Made by a program: the position numbers and the translations under genes. Under the pieces are notes generated by a model. That model was given only the letters and a program-made list of their open reading frames with translations. It was not told the origin of the DNA and ran no database searches. DNA of 64,000 bases from Brucella anthropi ATCC 49188 (GTDB taxonomy: Bacteria > Pseudomonadota > Alphaproteobacteria > Rhizobiales > Rhizobiaceae): positions 460,001-524,000 of the forward strand of contig NC_009668.1 in NCBI RefSeq assembly GCF_000017405.1, given 5' to 3'. The first letter of the stretch is position 1; the number at the start of each line of letters is the position of its first letter. Shown piece after piece: positions 12,572 to 21,613 of this stretch.

Positions 12572-13342
12572 TCAGAGGCCCGGCAACATGCCATCGGCGG
12601 CTGCGCTCGCTGGCGTCTCCGCGATCACCAGCCGCTCGTCGGGCAGCGGCCGTTGCAGGTCCTTCGCTTCCTTCCAGTCGGCGGTTAGCCAGGTCTCGAC
12701 TTCGTCACGGCCCGTCAGGATGACGGGCATGGCCTTCGGATGGATCGGTTTCACCACGCCATTGGCCTCGGTCGTCAGGAAGGCGAACAGCTGATGATCG
12801 CCCGGACGCGGGGTCCGGTTCGATCCGCGGGTTCCGCGCCATGGCGTCCAGATTCCCGCGAAGAAGAACAGGGGCTGGGTCTCATCGAGGGCGAACCAGT
12901 GCAGCGGTTTGCGCTTCGTGAATGGCGTCCAGATTCCCGCGAAGAAGAACAGGGGCTGGGTCTCATCGAGGGCGAACCAGTGCAGCGGTTTGCGCTTCGT
13001 GACCGGATCGGGCTTTTGCCCATATTCGGAAAAGGCGGTGGCCGGGACCACGCTGCGATGCTCAACTCCGAGCCATTTGCGCCAATGGGGGCTGGCCGTG
13101 TTGCGGATATTGGTGACGCCGGTGTCCGGTGCATCGCGGGACTTCAGATATTCGATGGGCGTCGGCATGCCCCAGGTCAGCGAAGCCAGTTCCCGTCCGC
13201 CATCGGTGTTGCGCACCACCGGAGCCGGCCGGTCGGGATAGACGTCGATCGAAGGTTCGAGATTGCCGATGCTGTCATGGGTGGCGGCCACGAAATCCCT
13301 GATCGCCTGCTGATTGGTCGTAATGCGATACAGGTTGCACAT
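12572..13342 (-). CDS. SOS response-associated peptidase (SRAP, YedK/HMCES family) with internal duplication
   Basis: A 256-residue SRAP protein. The family caps abasic sites in single-stranded DNA through the N-terminal cysteine (here Cys2 in MCNLYRI). The other catalytic positions are present: Asn in TNIRNTASPHW, Glu in TAFSEYGQ and His in HPKAMPVIL. Between the Glu and His motifs a 27-residue block (TKRKPLHWFALDETQPLFFF and following) is repeated once, encoded by a perfect 81-bp tandem repeat (12841-13002). Without it the protein would be about 229 residues, the usual size. The extra block probably lengthens the core before the His motif and may damage folding. It faces imuA across a LexA box and is probably damage-induced. 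Confidence 0.9.
   Translation of the reverse strand: MCNLYRITTNQQAIRDFVAATHDSIGNLEPSIDVYPDRPAPVVRNTDGGRELASLTWGMPTPIEYLKSRDAPDTGVTNIRNTASPHWRKWLGVEHRSVVPATAFSEYGQKPDPVTKRKPLHWFALDETQPLFFFAGIWTPFTKRKPLHWFALDETQPLFFFAGIWTPWRGTRGSNRTPRPGDHQLFAFLTTEANGVVKPIHPKAMPVILTGRDEVETWLTADWKEAKDLQRPLPDERLVIAETPASAAADGMLPGL
12841..13002. repeat. Perfect 81-bp tandem duplication inside the SRAP gene
   Basis: The unit 12841-12921 is repeated without a mismatch at 12922-13002 (each begins atggcgtccagattcccg). 81 bp is 27 codons, so the frame is kept. Absence of divergence points to a recent duplication or an assembly artefact. Confidence 0.95.
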
Positions 13343-13442
13343 CGCCCCACTACTCTCCTTGCGAATACTTTACGCCACCATAGGGCATCGCGCGCCGTCG
13401 ATCACTTCCGGGATGGCCGAGATTGACTCTCGACCCACAAGA

Positions 13443-13457
13443 GAACAAATAAAGAAC
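13443..13457. promoter_or_regulatory. LexA box (alphaproteobacterial type)
   Basis: GAACAAATAAAGAAC is GAAC-N7-GAAC, the exact direct-repeat consensus of alphaproteobacterial LexA (GTTC-N7-GTTC on the other strand). It lies 48 bp before the imuA start and about 100 bp from the SRAP start, in the divergent intergenic region. It should repress imuA-imuB-dnaE2, and possibly the SRAP transcript, until DNA damage. Confidence 0.85.
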
Positions 13458-13505
13458 ATAGCAACAGAATCGACCAGTGCAAAGCCCCGGAGACGCCATC
13501 CTCAT

Positions 13506-14267
13506 ATGCCCAGCCGTGCCGACAGCCCAGCCATTGCCGAACTTCGGGCGCGCATCGCGCGGCTCGAAGGCGATGGCGTGCGTCCGCACGAGGTGCTGCC
13601 CTTCGGGATCGCGCCGCTGGATCGCAAGCTGCCCGGTGGCGGACTGGCGCTCGGATGCCTCCATGAAGTCGCCGGAGGCGGCAACGGGGCGGTGGATGGC
13701 GCGGCTGCCGCCTGTTTCACCGCCGGGATCGCCGCCCGCACCGCCGGCCAGGTGCTCTGGTGCGTGGCGCTCCAGGATCTCTTCGCACCGGGGCTGGAGC
13801 AGGCCGGATTGCCGCCCGGCCGGGTGATCTTCGTCGAAGCCGGGGACGACAAGGCGACTCTCGCCTGTATGGAGGAAGGGCTGCGGCATGGCGGGCTGGG
13901 GGCGGTCGTCGGTGACGTCGCGCGCCTGCCGATGCCCGCCTCGCGGCGGCTGCATCTGGCCGCGAAAGGTTCGGCGACGATCTGCATCGCGTTGCGCCGC
14001 TGGCGGCGGCAGGCGGAGGCGAGCGATTTCGGGCAGCCGACGGCGGCGATGACCCGCTGGCGGATCTCGGCGCTGCCGTCCGCGCCCCTTCCGGTTCCCG
14101 GTGTTGGACGGCCGCGCTGGCTCGTTGAGTTGATCCGGGCGCGGGCGGGCGAATGTCTCGATATCGAACTGGAGGCGTGCGATGGCTCGGGTCATCTCTG
14201 TCTTCCTGCCGAACTGGCCGACAGACCGGTTGCGGCGGAAGGCGGGCGACGCAGCGCCGCCCGGTGA
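13506..14267 (+). CDS. imuA: ImuA, mutagenesis cassette protein
   Basis: A 253-residue RecA-like protein (MPSRADSPAIAELRARIARL, then LPFGIAPLDRKLPGGGLALG). ImuA-type proteins work with ImuB and DnaE2 in damage-induced translesion synthesis. The frame stays open upstream to 13314, but that stretch contains the LexA box, so the ATG at 13506 is the real start. The canonical Walker A is replaced by GCLHEVAGGGNGAVDG. Its 3' end overlaps imuB by 86 bp in another frame. First gene of the SOS-controlled operon. Confidence 0.88.
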   Translation: MPSRADSPAIAELRARIARLEGDGVRPHEVLPFGIAPLDRKLPGGGLALGCLHEVAGGGNGAVDGAAAACFTAGIAARTAGQVLWCVALQDLFAPGLEQAGLPPGRVIFVEAGDDKATLACMEEGLRHGGLGAVVGDVARLPMPASRRLHLAAKGSATICIALRRWRRQAEASDFGQPTAAMTRWRISALPSAPLPVPGVGRPRWLVELIRARAGECLDIELEACDGSGHLCLPAELADRPVAAEGGRRSAAR

Positions 14268-15705
14268 GGCGCCGCTGGTCATCGCCGGAAAGGAGAAGAA
14301 CCGCCGGGTGGTGACGGCGGCCGATCCGGCCGCGCAGGCGCTCGGCCTGCGCGCCGGAATGCCTGTCACCAAGGCCCAGGCGATGGTGCCCGGCCTCCAC
14401 ATCGAGCCCGCCGACCCGCGGGCCGACCTGGACAGCCTCGAACGCCTCGCGCTCTGGGTGCTGCAACGCTTCTCACCTATCGTCGCCGCCGACGCGCCGG
14501 ACGGGATCGTCATCGACGCGACCGGCGCCGACCATCTGCATGGCGGTGAGGCGGCCATGCTGGAGGTGCTGACCGGTCGGCTTGTCATGTCCGGCGTCAC
14601 CGCCCGCGCCGCCATTGCCGATAGCTGGGGCGCGGCCCATGCGCTGGCGCGCTACGCGGCCGATCCGCTGTTTGTCGCCCCTCCCGGCGAAACCGTCCCG
14701 GTCCTCGCGCCGCTGCCGCTGCAAGCACTGCGCCTGCCGCCCGCGATCGCGGTGGGGTTGAATGACCTGGGCTTTGTCCGCATCGGCGACCTGATCGGGC
14801 AGCCCCGTGCGCCCCTGACCCGGCGCTTCGGCCCGGAGCTCTGCCGGCGTCTCGATCAGGCCCTGGGTGCGGTCGCCGAACCCATCGAGCCGATCCGACT
14901 GGAGGAGCTGGTCTCCGTCCGCCGCGTCTTCGCCGAACCCATAGGCGCCGCCGAGACCATCGCGCGCTATATTCGCAAGCTGGTCATGGCGCTCTGCGAG
15001 GCGCTCGAAGGGCGGGGTCTTGGCGCGCGCCGTCTCGACCTGCTCTGCTACCGCGTCGACAACCGGGTCGAGACGGTGCGCATCGGTCTGGCCATGCCGG
15101 TGCGGAATCCCGCGCGCCTGACCCGGCTTCTCTGCGACAAGATCGAGACGATCGCGCCAGGCTTCGGCGTCGAGATCATGTCGCTGACCGCCACCCTGGC
15201 CGAACCGCTGGCCCTGAAACAGGCGGCCAGCAGCCTGATCGAAGAGGGGGCGCCGGATCTCTCCGGCCTGATCGACACGCTGGCGAACCGGGTCGGCGCG
15301 CGGGCGGTCTATCGCTTCGCCCCGGTGGCGAGCGATGTGCCCGAACGCTCGGTCCGCCGCCTGCCGGCGCTTGCCGAGGATACGGGCGCAGGCTGGCCGG
15401 ACCATTGGCCGCGCCCCTCGCGGCTGCTCTCCCAGCCGGAGCCGATCGAGACCATGGCGCTGCTGCCGGACCATCCTCCGAACTGGTTCTCCTGGAAGGG
15501 CGTGCGCCGCCGTGTTCGCCGGGCCGACGGCCCCGAGCGCATCTTCGGGGAATGGTGGAAACGCGATGCCGAGCTCATCGCTGTGCGGGACTATTTCCGG
15601 GTCGAGGACGATGCCGGCGAACGCTTCTGGATCTTCCGCTCCGGCGATGGCGAGGATGCGGCCACCGGCTCGCATCGCTGGTTCCTGCACGGGATATTCG
15701 GATGA
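14182..15705 (+). CDS. imuB: ImuB, Y-family polymerase-like protein
   Basis: A 507-residue Y-family (DinB-related) protein starting [20 protein letters not shown]. ImuB proteins lack some catalytic acids of true Y-family polymerases and act as an adaptor linking ImuA and DnaE2 to the beta clamp. The palm region (about 60-130, [15 protein letters not shown]) and a C-terminal little-finger and tail region are recognisable. It overlaps imuA upstream, and its stop overlaps the dnaE2 ATG by 4 bp. Regulated with imuA through the LexA box. Confidence 0.9.
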   Translation: MARVISVFLPNWPTDRLRRKAGDAAPPGEAPLVIAGKEKNRRVVTAADPAAQALGLRAGMPVTKAQAMVPGLHIEPADPRADLDSLERLALWVLQRFSPIVAADAPDGIVIDATGADHLHGGEAAMLEVLTGRLVMSGVTARAAIADSWGAAHALARYAADPLFVAPPGETVPVLAPLPLQALRLPPAIAVGLNDLGFVRIGDLIGQPRAPLTRRFGPELCRRLDQALGAVAEPIEPIRLEELVSVRRVFAEPIGAAETIARYIRKLVMALCEALEGRGLGARRLDLLCYRVDNRVETVRIGLAMPVRNPARLTRLLCDKIETIAPGFGVEIMSLTATLAEPLALKQAASSLIEEGAPDLSGLIDTLANRVGARAVYRFAPVASDVPERSVRRLPALAEDTGAGWPDHWPRPSRLLSQPEPIETMALLPDHPPNWFSWKGVRRRVRRADGPERIFGEWWKRDAELIAVRDYFRVEDDAGERFWIFRSGDGEDAATGSHRWFLHGIFG

Positions 15706-18700
15706 GCGCGCCCGCTTACGCCGAATTGCAGGTGACGTCGCATTTCTCCTTCCTGCGCGGCGCGTCCTCGGCCGAGGAGCTGTTCGCCGCGGCGGCCGCG
15801 ATGGGGATCGAGGCGCTCGCCGTGACCGATCGCAACACGCTGGCCGGCATCGTGCGCGCCCATGAGGCGGCGAAGGAGGCGGGGGTGCGGCTGATCGTCG
15901 GCTGCCGCCTCGATCTTGCCTGCGGCATGTCGGTGCTGGTCTATCCGACCGACCGGGCGGCCTATTCACGGCTTTGCCGATTGCTGTCGCTGGGCAAGGG
16001 GAGGGCGGGCAAGGCGCGCTGTCATCTCGAATGGGACGATCTGGTCGCCTATGGCGAGGGGTTGATCGTGGTCCTGGCGCCGGACCTCGCCGACGAGACC
16101 TGCGGTCTGCGGCTGCGGCGCCTGCGCGATGCCTTTGGCGATCGCGCCTATCTCGGCCTGACGCTGCGCCGGCGGCCCAATGACCAGATGCGCCTCTGGG
16201 AGCTGTCGACGCTCGCTGCGGGCCTAGGTGTGCCCACCGTCGTGACCAATGACGTGCTCTTCCATGAGCCCGGACGCCGCATCCTGCAGGATGTCGTCAC
16301 CGCGATCCGGCACAATCTCACCGTCGATGCGCTCGGCACCCGGCGCGATCGCCATGCCGACCGCTATCTGAAGCCGCCTGCCGAAATGCACCGGCTCTTC
16401 GCGCGCTGGCCCGAGGCTTTGGCCCGGACGCGTGAGATCGCGGATCGCTGCCGCTTCTCGCTCGACGAGCTGCGCTATCAATATCCCGAAGAGCGCGACG
16501 ATCCGGCGCTGACCCCGCAGGAGACCCTGGAGCGGCTGACCTGGGAGGGCGCGGCGAGCCGCTATCCCGAGGGTGTCCCCGACGAGGTGACAGCGGCGCT
16601 GAAGCATGAGCTGGCCCTGATCGGCAAGCTCGACTACGCGCCCTACTTCCTGACGGTGAACAGCATTGTCCGCTTCGCCCGGTCGCGCGGCATCCTCTGC
16701 CAGGGGCGCGGATCGGCCGCGAACTCGGCCGTCTGCTATGTGCTCGGTATCACCGCGATCGATCCCGGCCGCAACGATCTCCTCTTCGAGCGTTTCGTCT
16801 CCGAGGAGCGCCGGGAGCCGCCGGACATCGACGTGGATTTCGAGCATGAGCGGCGCGAGGAGGTGATCCAGTGGGTCTATGAGCATTACGGCCGCGAGCG
16901 CGCCGCGCTAACCGCCACCGTCATCCGCTACCGCTCCAAGGGCGCGCTGCGGGACGTCGGCAAGGCCCTGGGGCTTCCCGAAGACCTGATCCAGACGCTG
17001 TCCGGCCAGCTCTGGGGCTGGTCCGAGGCCGGTGTGACCGAGCAGCAGCTCCGCGATCTCAATCTCAACCCGCAAGATCGCCGATTGCGCCTGACGCTCG
17101 AACTGGCCGCCCAGCTTCGCGGCGCGCCGCGGCATCTGTCGCAGCATCCGGGCGGTTTCGTGCTGACCCACGACCGGCTCGACGATCTCGTCCCCATCGA
17201 GCCCGCGGCGATGGAGGGGCGCCAGATCATCGAATGGGACAAGGACGATATCGACGCGCTGCGCTTCATGAAGGTCGATGTCCTGGCGCTCGGCATGCTG
17301 AGCTGCATGCGCCGGGGGCTGGACCTGCTGGCCGAGCACAAGGATATCCGCCTCGATCTGGCGTCGATCCCGGCCGAGGATCCGCGCACCTATGCGATGA
17401 TCCGCAAGGCCGACACACTCGGCACCTTCCAGATCGAGAGCCGGGCGCAGATGTCCATGCTGCCGCGCCTGAAGCCCCGGACCTATTACGACCTGGTGGT
17501 GCAGGTCGCGATCGTGCGGCCGGGGCCGATCCAGGGCGATATGGTTCATCCCTATCTGCGCCGGCGCGAGGGTCTGGAAGAGGTCGACTATCCCCGGCCC
17601 GAGCTGGAGAAGGTGCTGGGCAAGACGCTCGGCGTGCCGCTGTTCCAGGAACAGGCGATGCGCGTTGCCATCGAATGCGCGGGCTTCACCGCTGGCGAGG
17701 CCGATCTCCTGCGCAAGAGCATGGCGACCTTCAAGCATACCGGCGGGGTCTCGAAGTTCCGCGACCGGCTGATCTCGGGGATGATCGAGCGTGGCTACGA
17801 GCAGGACTTCGCGGAGCGGACCTTCCAGCAGCTCGAAGGCTTCGGCTCCTATGGTTTTCCGGAAAGCCATGCGGCGAGCTTTGCGCTGATCGCCTATGCC
17901 TCGGCCTGGCTCAAATGCTGGCACCCGGATGTCTTCTGCGCTGCGCTCCTCAACGCCCAGCCCATGGGCTTTTATGCGCCGGCCCAGATTGTGCGCGACG
18001 CGCGCGAGCATGAAGTGGAGGTCCGCCCGGTCTGCATCAATGCCTCCCGCTGGGACTGCACGCTGGAGCCGACCGGAGACGAAAGCCGATTCGCCGTCCG
18101 CCTCGGGCTGCGGATGGTCAAGGGTCTCGCCAATGCCCATGCCGCCGCCATCGTCGCGGCCCAGGGCGATGAGATGTTCACCTCGGTCGACGATCTCTGG
18201 CGGCGGGCGGGTGTACCCGTGGCGGCGCTCGATCAGATCGCGGCGGCCGACGGATTCCGCCCGGCGTTCGGTCTGGCCCGGCGCGAGGCGCAATGGGCCA
18301 TCAAGGGGCTGCGCGACGAGGAACTGCCGCTCTTCGCCGCCGCCTCGGAGCGCGAGGGACGGACCGTTCCGGAACTCGACGAGCCGGCGATCGCGCTCAG
18401 AGCGATGCCTGCTGGCCGCGAGGTGGTCGAGGATTATGGGCATATCGGCCTGTCGCTGCGTCGCCATCCGGTCTCCTTCCTGCGCGAGGACCTGGCGAGG
18501 CGCCGGATCGTCACCTGCGCCGAGGCGATGGCGGCCCGTGATCAGCGCTGGCTGGAGGCTGCCGGGATCGTGCTGGTGCGCCAACGCCCCGGTTCGGCCA
18601 ATGGCGTCATGTTCATCACGCTCGAGGACGAGACCGGCATCGCCAATCTCGTCGTCTGGCAGAAGATTTTCGAGCGCTATCGCCGGGTCATTCTCTCATC

Positions 18701-18881
18701 GAGCATGATCGCCGTGCGGGGCCGCGTTCAGCGCGAGGGCGAGGTCGTGCATCTCGTCGCCCATCGGATCGTCGATCTGTCGCGGGATCTGGCGACTGTC
18801 GTGCAGCGCGAGGTGGCGACGGACGGGCAGCAGGGGCCGGGGGCCGGCGGTATCAGGGTGAAGGCGCGGGATTTTCGGTAA
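15702..18881 (+). CDS. dnaE2: DnaE2 (ImuC) error-prone DNA polymerase III alpha
   Basis: A 1059-residue C-family polymerase. The PHP domain is at the N-terminus ([18 protein letters not shown], about 5-200). The palm has [16 protein letters not shown] and [15 protein letters not shown] with the catalytic aspartates (about 345-390), fingers follow, and an OB-fold is near the C-terminus ([19 protein letters not shown]). Length and order match DnaE2 rather than replicative DnaE (about 1160). It is translationally coupled to imuB. Carried on an ICE, it would give the host an extra inducible mutagenesis pathway. No sign of damage in the frame. Confidence 0.95.
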   Translation: MSAPAYAELQVTSHFSFLRGASSAEELFAAAAAMGIEALAVTDRNTLAGIVRAHEAAKEAGVRLIVGCRLDLACGMSVLVYPTDRAAYSRLCRLLSLGKGRAGKARCHLEWDDLVAYGEGLIVVLAPDLADETCGLRLRRLRDAFGDRAYLGLTLRRRPNDQMRLWELSTLAAGLGVPTVVTNDVLFHEPGRRILQDVVTAIRHNLTVDALGTRRDRHADRYLKPPAEMHRLFARWPEALARTREIADRCRFSLDELRYQYPEERDDPALTPQETLERLTWEGAASRYPEGVPDEVTAALKHELALIGKLDYAPYFLTVNSIVRFARSRGILCQGRGSAANSAVCYVLGITAIDPGRNDLLFERFVSEERREPPDIDVDFEHERREEVIQWVYEHYGRERAALTATVIRYRSKGALRDVGKALGLPEDLIQTLSGQLWGWSEAGVTEQQLRDLNLNPQDRRLRLTLELAAQLRGAPRHLSQHPGGFVLTHDRLDDLVPIEPAAMEGRQIIEWDKDDIDALRFMKVDVLALGMLSCMRRGLDLLAEHKDIRLDLASIPAEDPRTYAMIRKADTLGTFQIESRAQMSMLPRLKPRTYYDLVVQVAIVRPGPIQGDMVHPYLRRREGLEEVDYPRPELEKVLGKTLGVPLFQEQAMRVAIECAGFTAGEADLLRKSMATFKHTGGVSKFRDRLISGMIERGYEQDFAERTFQQLEGFGSYGFPESHAASFALIAYASAWLKCWHPDVFCAALLNAQPMGFYAPAQIVRDAREHEVEVRPVCINASRWDCTLEPTGDESRFAVRLGLRMVKGLANAHAAAIVAAQGDEMFTSVDDLWRRAGVPVAALDQIAAADGFRPAFGLARREAQWAIKGLRDEELPLFAAASEREGRTVPELDEPAIALRAMPAGREVVEDYGHIGLSLRRHPVSFLREDLARRRIVTCAEAMAARDQRWLEAAGIVLVRQRPGSANGVMFITLEDETGIANLVVWQKIFERYRRVILSSSMIAVRGRVQREGEVVHLVAHRIVDLSRDLATVVQREVATDGQQGPGAGGIRVKARDFR

Positions 18882-18945
18882 AGCCGGTGGCTTTGACAGA
18901 AGGCGGTATCGGTTCGAACCAACGAATCGGCCTGCCTCTCGGGGG

Positions 18946-19833
18946 TCACAAATCTTCTGGCCGGATCGACCATTCTGCGATTTCTCTATCGATCAATCGC
19001 CATTGCTCTAAAAGGTCGGCAAGGTCGGCGCTGTCTACGACCGCATGATCGAGGCCCTCGAATTGGTCACCGAGATATGTGGCGAGGCCCGCACCGCCTT
19101 CGTTGGCGAACCACACTCCGACCAGATCCGCGATTTCCTTCAACTGCCTGAGAGTCTTTTCGGCATCGCGAATGTCGAAATCACCAAGCTCCCTGTCCTG
19201 CCGACTTTGCTTGTTCCCGGCATGAGCAACATGCGAGTTAACGTGCTCGGCAATTCGATCAAGGCTGGCGAGCCGAGTTTCGATCTTCTCCAATACCGTG
19301 GCTGAGATCAGATCGCTCGGGTTACGCCCTGATGGAGACACGCCGCTCAAAACATCGAAATGCCGATGCGCGGCCTGACTTTTCATGAGCTCTGGATCAC
19401 CCCACACCGGACGCCCATTCGCGGCGACGAGGTGGTCATGTTGTTCTTGATGCAGGCGATCGAGATCGTATTGCGCGTCAAGCACTTTCTCGACGTAGAT
19501 TCTCCTGGTCAACCAGTTTTGGCTCGCTTTCACGTCGTTGACGACAGATCGGATCGAGTAAACTCCCTTGGGGCCATTGATCGGGGCCTTATCGAGAAGT
19601 CGGCGAGTGCCGAGAAGCAGGCTTGACCAGTATCCCTCGGAAACGAGATTGAACATCATCTGGTTAAGCGGGGGTCTCGAGCCTCTCTTCTCATTTGCAA
19701 GACGGACGATCCGAACCGTCGTGCGAAAGGCGGCGTAGTTCCAGAGCAGATCCTGAATGGTTCTGTGGATGCCCGTTGTCTCGTCGCGAAAAGCATCCCG
19801 CCACGTGGCGATGTGCTGGTCATGCTGCGTCAT
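18946..19833 (-). CDS. Possible HEPN/AbiU2-type protein
   Basis: A 295-residue protein (MTQHDQHIATWRDAFRDET...). The first half has the pattern MMFNLVSEGYWSSLLLGTRRLLD, reminiscent of AbiU2-type HEPN abortive-infection proteins. The second half has DRIAEHVNSHVAHAGNKQ, where Arg and His are spaced loosely like the HEPN RNase motif (Rx4-6H). No membrane segment. The ATG at 19833 has a weak GGA upstream; the frame opens at ATG 19920 without a better ribosome site. It stands alone between the mutagenesis cassette and ArdC, as a small defence gene would. The family call is tentative. Confidence 0.5.
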   Translation of the reverse strand: MTQHDQHIATWRDAFRDETTGIHRTIQDLLWNYAAFRTTVRIVRLANEKRGSRPPLNQMMFNLVSEGYWSSLLLGTRRLLDKAPINGPKGVYSIRSVVNDVKASQNWLTRRIYVEKVLDAQYDLDRLHQEQHDHLVAANGRPVWGDPELMKSQAAHRHFDVLSGVSPSGRNPSDLISATVLEKIETRLASLDRIAEHVNSHVAHAGNKQSRQDRELGDFDIRDAEKTLRQLKEIADLVGVWFANEGGAGLATYLGDQFEGLDHAVVDSADLADLLEQWRLIDREIAEWSIRPEDL

Positions 19834-20060
19834 TAGTTTTCCAAGCCTGAGCGCCAAACTCACCTCATCATACCGGCAGACGCCAACACCGGCGACGGCT
19901 ATTCGCTTCTGATTCTTCATTCGCGCGGGCTCTTTTTATTGTTCCCGCGAATAAACGCGCATCTTGCCGTGGGCCTGACGGGGGAAGGCCTTCCCCCTGG
20001 CCGGCACTATCGTTGCCGGCGCACCCCCTTCAGCGGGGAGACCCCGCAACGCCCCCTGAG

Positions 20061-20132
20061 AGGGAGAGTGCGGACGGGTTTTCCGTGACGGGTTGAGTGC
20101 TGGAGGAGTGGCCTCCGGCGCCCGTCGCGGAG
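20061..20132 (+). promoter_or_regulatory. Structured 5' leader of the ardC-like gene (leader family 1, copy 1)
   Basis: The outer stem GTGACGGG (20085-20092) pairs with CCCGTCGC (20121-20128). Inside, a 10-bp stem GTGCTGGAGG / CCTCCGGCGC closes the loop AGTGG. The Shine-Dalgarno GGAG (20129-20132) abuts the 3' arm, and the ATG is at 20142. Upstream of the stem is the conserved string AGAGTGCGG. The same fold, with compensatory changes, precedes parB and the gene at 36896. It could be a cis-acting RNA of the radC-motif type, which I recall upstream of DNA-binding and anti-restriction genes. Just upstream, a second hairpin GCGGGG-AGA-CCCCGC (20033-20047) may end the previous unit. Confidence 0.65.
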
Positions 20133-20141
20133 ATCATCCCG

Positions 20142-21098
20142 ATGGCCAGACAGGACCGCGCTCGCCCAGGCGGCGCCCGCAGCAATCTCTATGACGACAT
20201 CACCGACAAGATCATCGCCGAGCTGGAGGAAGGACGGCTTCCCTGGGTCCAGCCTTGGGGGACTGCGGCGAAAGCGCCGCTTGCCATGCCGCGAAACGCC
20301 GCGACCTCGCGGCAGTATTCCGGGATCAATGTGCTGATCCTCTGGGGTGCCGTGGTCCAGAACGGCTATCCGACCCAGCATTGGCTCACCTATCGCCAGG
20401 CGGCAGCCCTCGGCGGCAATGTCCGTAAGGGCGAGCACGGCACGACGGTCGTCTATGCCGACCGCTTCACCCCGGAAGACGAGAAGCGCCGAGTCCGCGA
20501 GACCGGTGAAGAACCGGGACGCGTCCCGTTCCTGAAGCGTTTCACCGTGTTCAACGCGGCGCAATGCGAAGGCTTGCCCGAGGACATCGCTGTCGAGGCA
20601 CCACCACCACCGCCAGGCATGATCGAGCCGAGGGTCGAGGCGCTGATCTGTGCCACTGGTATCGATTTCCGCATCGGCGGGGATCGCGCCTTCTATGTTC
20701 CGGCGCTCGACTATGTCCAGGTGCCGCCACCGGCCGCCTATTTCGAACCGATCAACTGGCACAGGACGGCGCTCCACGAGATGGGTCACGCCACAGGCCA
20801 TGCCTCGCGCCTGGGGCGGGATTTTTCGGGCAGTTTCGGCACGAAGAAATACGCCTTCGAGGAGCTGGTGGCTGAGATGAACGCGGCCTTCTGCTGCGCC
20901 TCGCTCGGCATCGTGCCGACCGTGCGCCATGCCGACTACATCGGCTCCTGGCTGGAGGTGCTGCGCGAGGATAACCGCGCCATTGTCCGCGCGGCCTCAC
21001 AGGCCAGTAAGGCGGCCGACTGGCTGCTGGCGCATCTGCCGGCCGAAGATGCCGGGGAACCGGATCCGGCTGCAATCGACGGGAGGGTCGCGGCATGA
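20142..21098 (+). CDS. ArdC-like antirestriction protein (ssDNA-binding plus zincin domain)
   Basis: A 318-residue protein. The N-terminal domain (NLYDDITDKIIAELEEGRLP through AALGGNVRKGEHG) is the ArdC ssDNA-binding domain. The C-terminal part is a zincin-like metallopeptidase with HEMGH (about residue 212) and a distal Glu in the helix EELVAEMNAAF. ArdC proteins protect incoming conjugative DNA from restriction. The start at 20142 is set by the GGAG next to the leader hairpin; the frame upstream is non-coding leader. It overlaps the DUF2958 gene by 4 bp, so the two are coupled. Confidence 0.9.
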   Translation: MARQDRARPGGARSNLYDDITDKIIAELEEGRLPWVQPWGTAAKAPLAMPRNAATSRQYSGINVLILWGAVVQNGYPTQHWLTYRQAAALGGNVRKGEHGTTVVYADRFTPEDEKRRVRETGEEPGRVPFLKRFTVFNAAQCEGLPEDIAVEAPPPPPGMIEPRVEALICATGIDFRIGGDRAFYVPALDYVQVPPPAAYFEPINWHRTALHEMGHATGHASRLGRDFSGSFGTKKYAFEELVAEMNAAFCCASLGIVPTVRHADYIGSWLEVLREDNRAIVRAASQASKAADWLLAHLPAEDAGEPDPAAIDGRVAA

Positions 21099-21490
21099 TC
21101 CTCCTGACCGGAACACAGCGTGACCGGCTTCTGGCCAATGGATGCCAGCGCGGCGGGGATCACATCCCCGTCGTGAAATTCTTCAACCCCTTCGGCGCGG
21201 GCGTCTGGCTCGCCACCGAGCTGGATCAGGGCGGCGACATCATGTTCGGCCTGGCCGATATCGGCTACCCCGAACTCGGCTCGTGGAGCCTGGAAGAGCT
21301 GCGTGGGGTCCGGTTGCCCTTCGGCATGGGGATCGAGCGGGATCTGCTCTTCACCGGGGATTTCCCGATCTCGGTCTGGGCGGAGGCTGCGTGGGAAACC
21401 GGCAGCATCCAGGCGGCGGAACGAGCCCTCTACCGCGCCGGTGCGGCATTCACCCGCACATCCACAGATACGGAAAGCCGGGAATCCTGA
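21095..21490 (+). CDS. DUF2958 domain protein
   Basis: A 131-residue protein (MILLTGTQRDRLLANG...) that matches the DUF2958 pattern: PVVKFFNPFGAGVWLATEL, then DIMFGLADIGYPELGSWSL. The family is widespread on alphaproteobacterial plasmids and ICEs, usually beside ArdC and ParB genes. Its function is unknown. It begins inside the ardC stop codon (ATGA overlap). No signal peptide or membrane segment. By association it may have a role in establishment of incoming DNA. Confidence 0.85.
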   Translation: MILLTGTQRDRLLANGCQRGGDHIPVVKFFNPFGAGVWLATELDQGGDIMFGLADIGYPELGSWSLEELRGVRLPFGMGIERDLLFTGDFPISVWAEAAWETGSIQAAERALYRAGAAFTRTSTDTESRES

Positions 21491-21530
21491 TTTCCGGTTG
21501 CCGGCTTTGTGGCCTGGCGTCGCACTCTTC

Positions 21531-21605
21531 AGAGGAAGAGGGCGGCGCTTCGCTTCGTGACGGGTTGGAGGTCGAGAGAGTGGCTCCCGGCCGCCCGTCG
21601 CGGAG
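21531..21605 (+). promoter_or_regulatory. Structured 5' leader of parB (leader family 1, copy 2)
   Basis: The outer stem GTGACGGG (21557-21564) pairs with CCCGTCGC (21594-21601). The inner stem GGTCGAGAG / CTCCCGGCC (one mismatch) closes the loop AGTGG, identical to copy 1. GGAG (21602-21605) abuts the stem, and the parB ATG is at 21614. The inner stem sequence differs from copy 1 while pairing is kept. Confidence 0.65.
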
Positions 21606-21613
21606 AAATCACC

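Noticed and set aside
13314..13505. Upstream extension of the imuA frame
   Set aside because: It contains the LexA box and the divergent promoter region, and ImuA similarity begins at 13506.
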